A DNA stretch of 33,290 nt from contig NZ_LJHQ01000080.1 of assembly GCF_001295925.1 (NCBI RefSeq), positions 1 through 33,290 on the forward strand, read 5' to 3'. How positions within the stretch are numbered: the stretch's first letter is position 1; the number at the start of each line of letters is the position of its first letter. Positions 32,629 to 33,290 of the stretch are shown piece after piece. Source of the stretch: Allobosea sp. AAP35 (GTDB taxonomy: Bacteria > Pseudomonadota > Alphaproteobacteria > Rhizobiales > Beijerinckiaceae). Both the position numbers and the translations under genes were made by a program. The notes beneath the pieces are model-generated. The model made no database searches. It had not been told where the DNA came from and was given only the letters and a program-made list of their open reading frames with translations.

Positions 32629-32828
32629 TGGCCGCCAGTCTCCGCCTCGACAGGCGAGAGGCGACCGTCATGCTCGACGAGGTTCTCGCCGATCTGCGCC
32701 GCGCCGGCATCTTGCCGACGCCGCTAAACATCATCGCGGCCGCGACCGATCGGACCCGAGACGACAGTCTGGTCCAGGCCGTCGTCATTGCCGCAGAGCG
32801 CCGACACGTCAGGGAGGTGAAGCTATGA
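32628..32828 (+). CDS. Hypothetical 66-residue protein
   Basis: A 66-residue acidic-helical protein (REATVMLDEVLADLRRAGIL, then PTPLNIIAAATDRTRDDSLV) of unknown function, overlapping the preceding gene by one base and the following gene by four (ATGA at 32825-32828). This chain of overlaps argues that all three small genes are real and translated together. It may form a small complex with its neighbours; nothing more can be said. Confidence 0.7.
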   Translation: MAASLRLDRREATVMLDEVLADLRRAGILPTPLNIIAAATDRTRDDSLVQAVVIAAERRHVREVKL

Positions 32829-33076
32829 GCGCACGCATCGTTCCCTTCCCCAGGGTCCGTAACCGCGAGTTCATCCGGCGCCATGCTCGCCGGATGTGCG
32901 AGATGCGCCAGGATAAGGGCGAGGCGCACCTGCAGCGCCTTCTCAATCAGCAGATGGAGACGATGCGCCGGCGCGGGATTCCCGAGCCGGTGATCATCGA
33001 CGAGGCGCGCGCGGTCGAATGCGCCATCCGCGCCGAACTCTGGCGGGTGGTGATTTTCGAAGGCGGTGCCGCGTGA
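32825..33076 (+). CDS. DUF6074-family protein
   Basis: An 83-residue protein matching what I know of DUF6074, small proteins of rhizobial prophage-like islands: it begins MSARIVPFPRVRNREFIRRH and continues with ARRMCEMRQDKGEAHLQRLL, RRRGIPEPVIIDEARAVECA and a C-terminal IRAELWRVVIFEGGAA. Function unknown; a helical DNA- or protein-binding role is plausible. It ends at TGA 33074-33076, after which the same reading frame runs straight into the tail of an IS66 tnpA. A GTG (33073) overlapping the stop opens a 16-codon frame (VSRRRKQAERPDRDRD) that may be the start of the next operon gene, cut off by the IS66 sequence. Confidence 0.78.
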   Translation: MSARIVPFPRVRNREFIRRHARRMCEMRQDKGEAHLQRLLNQQMETMRRRGIPEPVIIDEARAVECAIRAELWRVVIFEGGAA

Positions 33077-33097
33077 GCCGCCGCCGCAAGCAGGCCG

Positions 33098-33205
33098 AGC
33101 GGCCGGATCGAGATCGAGATTGACGGCGTCGTGGTGCGTGTCGGAACCGGTGCGAGCCCCAAGACGATTGCCGCGGTGATCGGCGCGTTGAAGGGTGGCT
33201 CGTGA
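33098..33205 (+). pseudogene. tnpA: IS66 TnpA C-terminal fragment
   Basis: The frame RIEIEIDGVVVRVGTGASPK followed by TIAAVIGALKGGS and TGA (33203-33205) is the conserved C-terminus of the IS66 accessory protein TnpA (OrfA). The N-terminal HTH half and the element's inverted repeat are missing; sequence to the left belongs to the DUF6074 operon. The fragment therefore marks a truncated IS66 copy with its junction at about 33095. Confidence 0.8.
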
Positions 33206-33290
33206 TCGGCCCGACCGGCGCGGTCCGCGTCATGATCGCAACGAAGCCGGTCGACTTCCGCAAGGGAGCGGAGGGCCTGGCCGCGCTGGT
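33202..33290 (+). CDS. tnpB: IS66 family accessory protein TnpB, partial (window edge)
   Basis: GTG 33202 overlaps the tnpA stop codon (GTGA). The readable N-terminus VIGPTGAVRVMIATKPVDFR then KGAEGLAALV is the conserved start of IS66 TnpB/Orf2, with the typical T-K-P-V-D-F-R-K-G motif. The internal ATG ten codons in is a possible alternative start. The rest lies beyond the window, so whether tnpB and tnpC are intact is unknown. Confidence 0.85.
   Translation, partial: MIGPTGAVRVMIATKPVDFRKGAEGLAAL

Overview
The window is GC-rich chromosomal DNA of an alphaproteobacterium, most likely of the order Hyphomicrobiales (Rhizobiales). Four things point there: the ccoNOQP-GHIS gene order, an FNR-type regulator with rhizobial FnrN-like cysteine spacing, a TTT/Bug binding protein beside sugar-acid enzymes, and a palindromic repeat starting CGTCATTGCGAGGAGC, common in Bradyrhizobium/Bosea-like genomes. 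The genus is not resolved.

Layout. 1-1467: decayed IS21 istB, a possible small membrane protein and unexplained sequence. 1468-4813: polyprenyl-phosphate sugar transferase, FNR-type oxygen sensor, and a divergent Asp/Glu racemase-like gene. 4814-8300: accessory island with an orphan RecA-like mobile-element ATPase, a strikingly AT-rich stretch and a frameshifted IS66 tnpC. 8300-9873: FkbM methyltransferase and a HigBA-type toxin-antitoxin pair. 9906-15526: sugar-acid-type catabolic cluster (IlvD/Edd dehydratase, DapA-family lyase, GntR regulator, TTT binding protein, RraA-like protein) around a 23-bp palindromic operator. 15670-18264: six-TM chemoreceptor and UDP-glucuronate-type epimerase. 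18334-26286: complete cbb3 oxidase structural and assembly operon ccoNOQPGHIS, with a perfect FNR/FixK box upstream. 26409-30338: hydroxyacid dehydrogenase, gamma-glutamyltransferase and zinc alcohol dehydrogenase. 30520-33290: remnant of an integrative element (broken tyrosine recombinase, divergent small-gene operon with HTH and DUF6074 proteins), cut by a partial IS66.

How the genes work together. The FNR homologue retains the Fe-S cysteines and is the obvious candidate to act, directly or through FixK, at the TTGAT-N4-ATCAA box about 80 bp before ccoN, giving microaerobic expression of the high-affinity oxidase and its copper-loading proteins. The 9.9-15.5 kb cluster looks like a self-contained regulated uptake and dehydration/cleavage pathway for an unidentified sugar acid or similar carboxylate. 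Both ends of the window are mobile-element graveyards (IS21, two IS66 copies, a recombinase with a nonsense codon). I see no CRISPR array, rRNA or tRNA, and no clearly new defence system. The most plausible undescribed biology is the catabolic cluster's substrate and the small-gene module next to the dead integrase.
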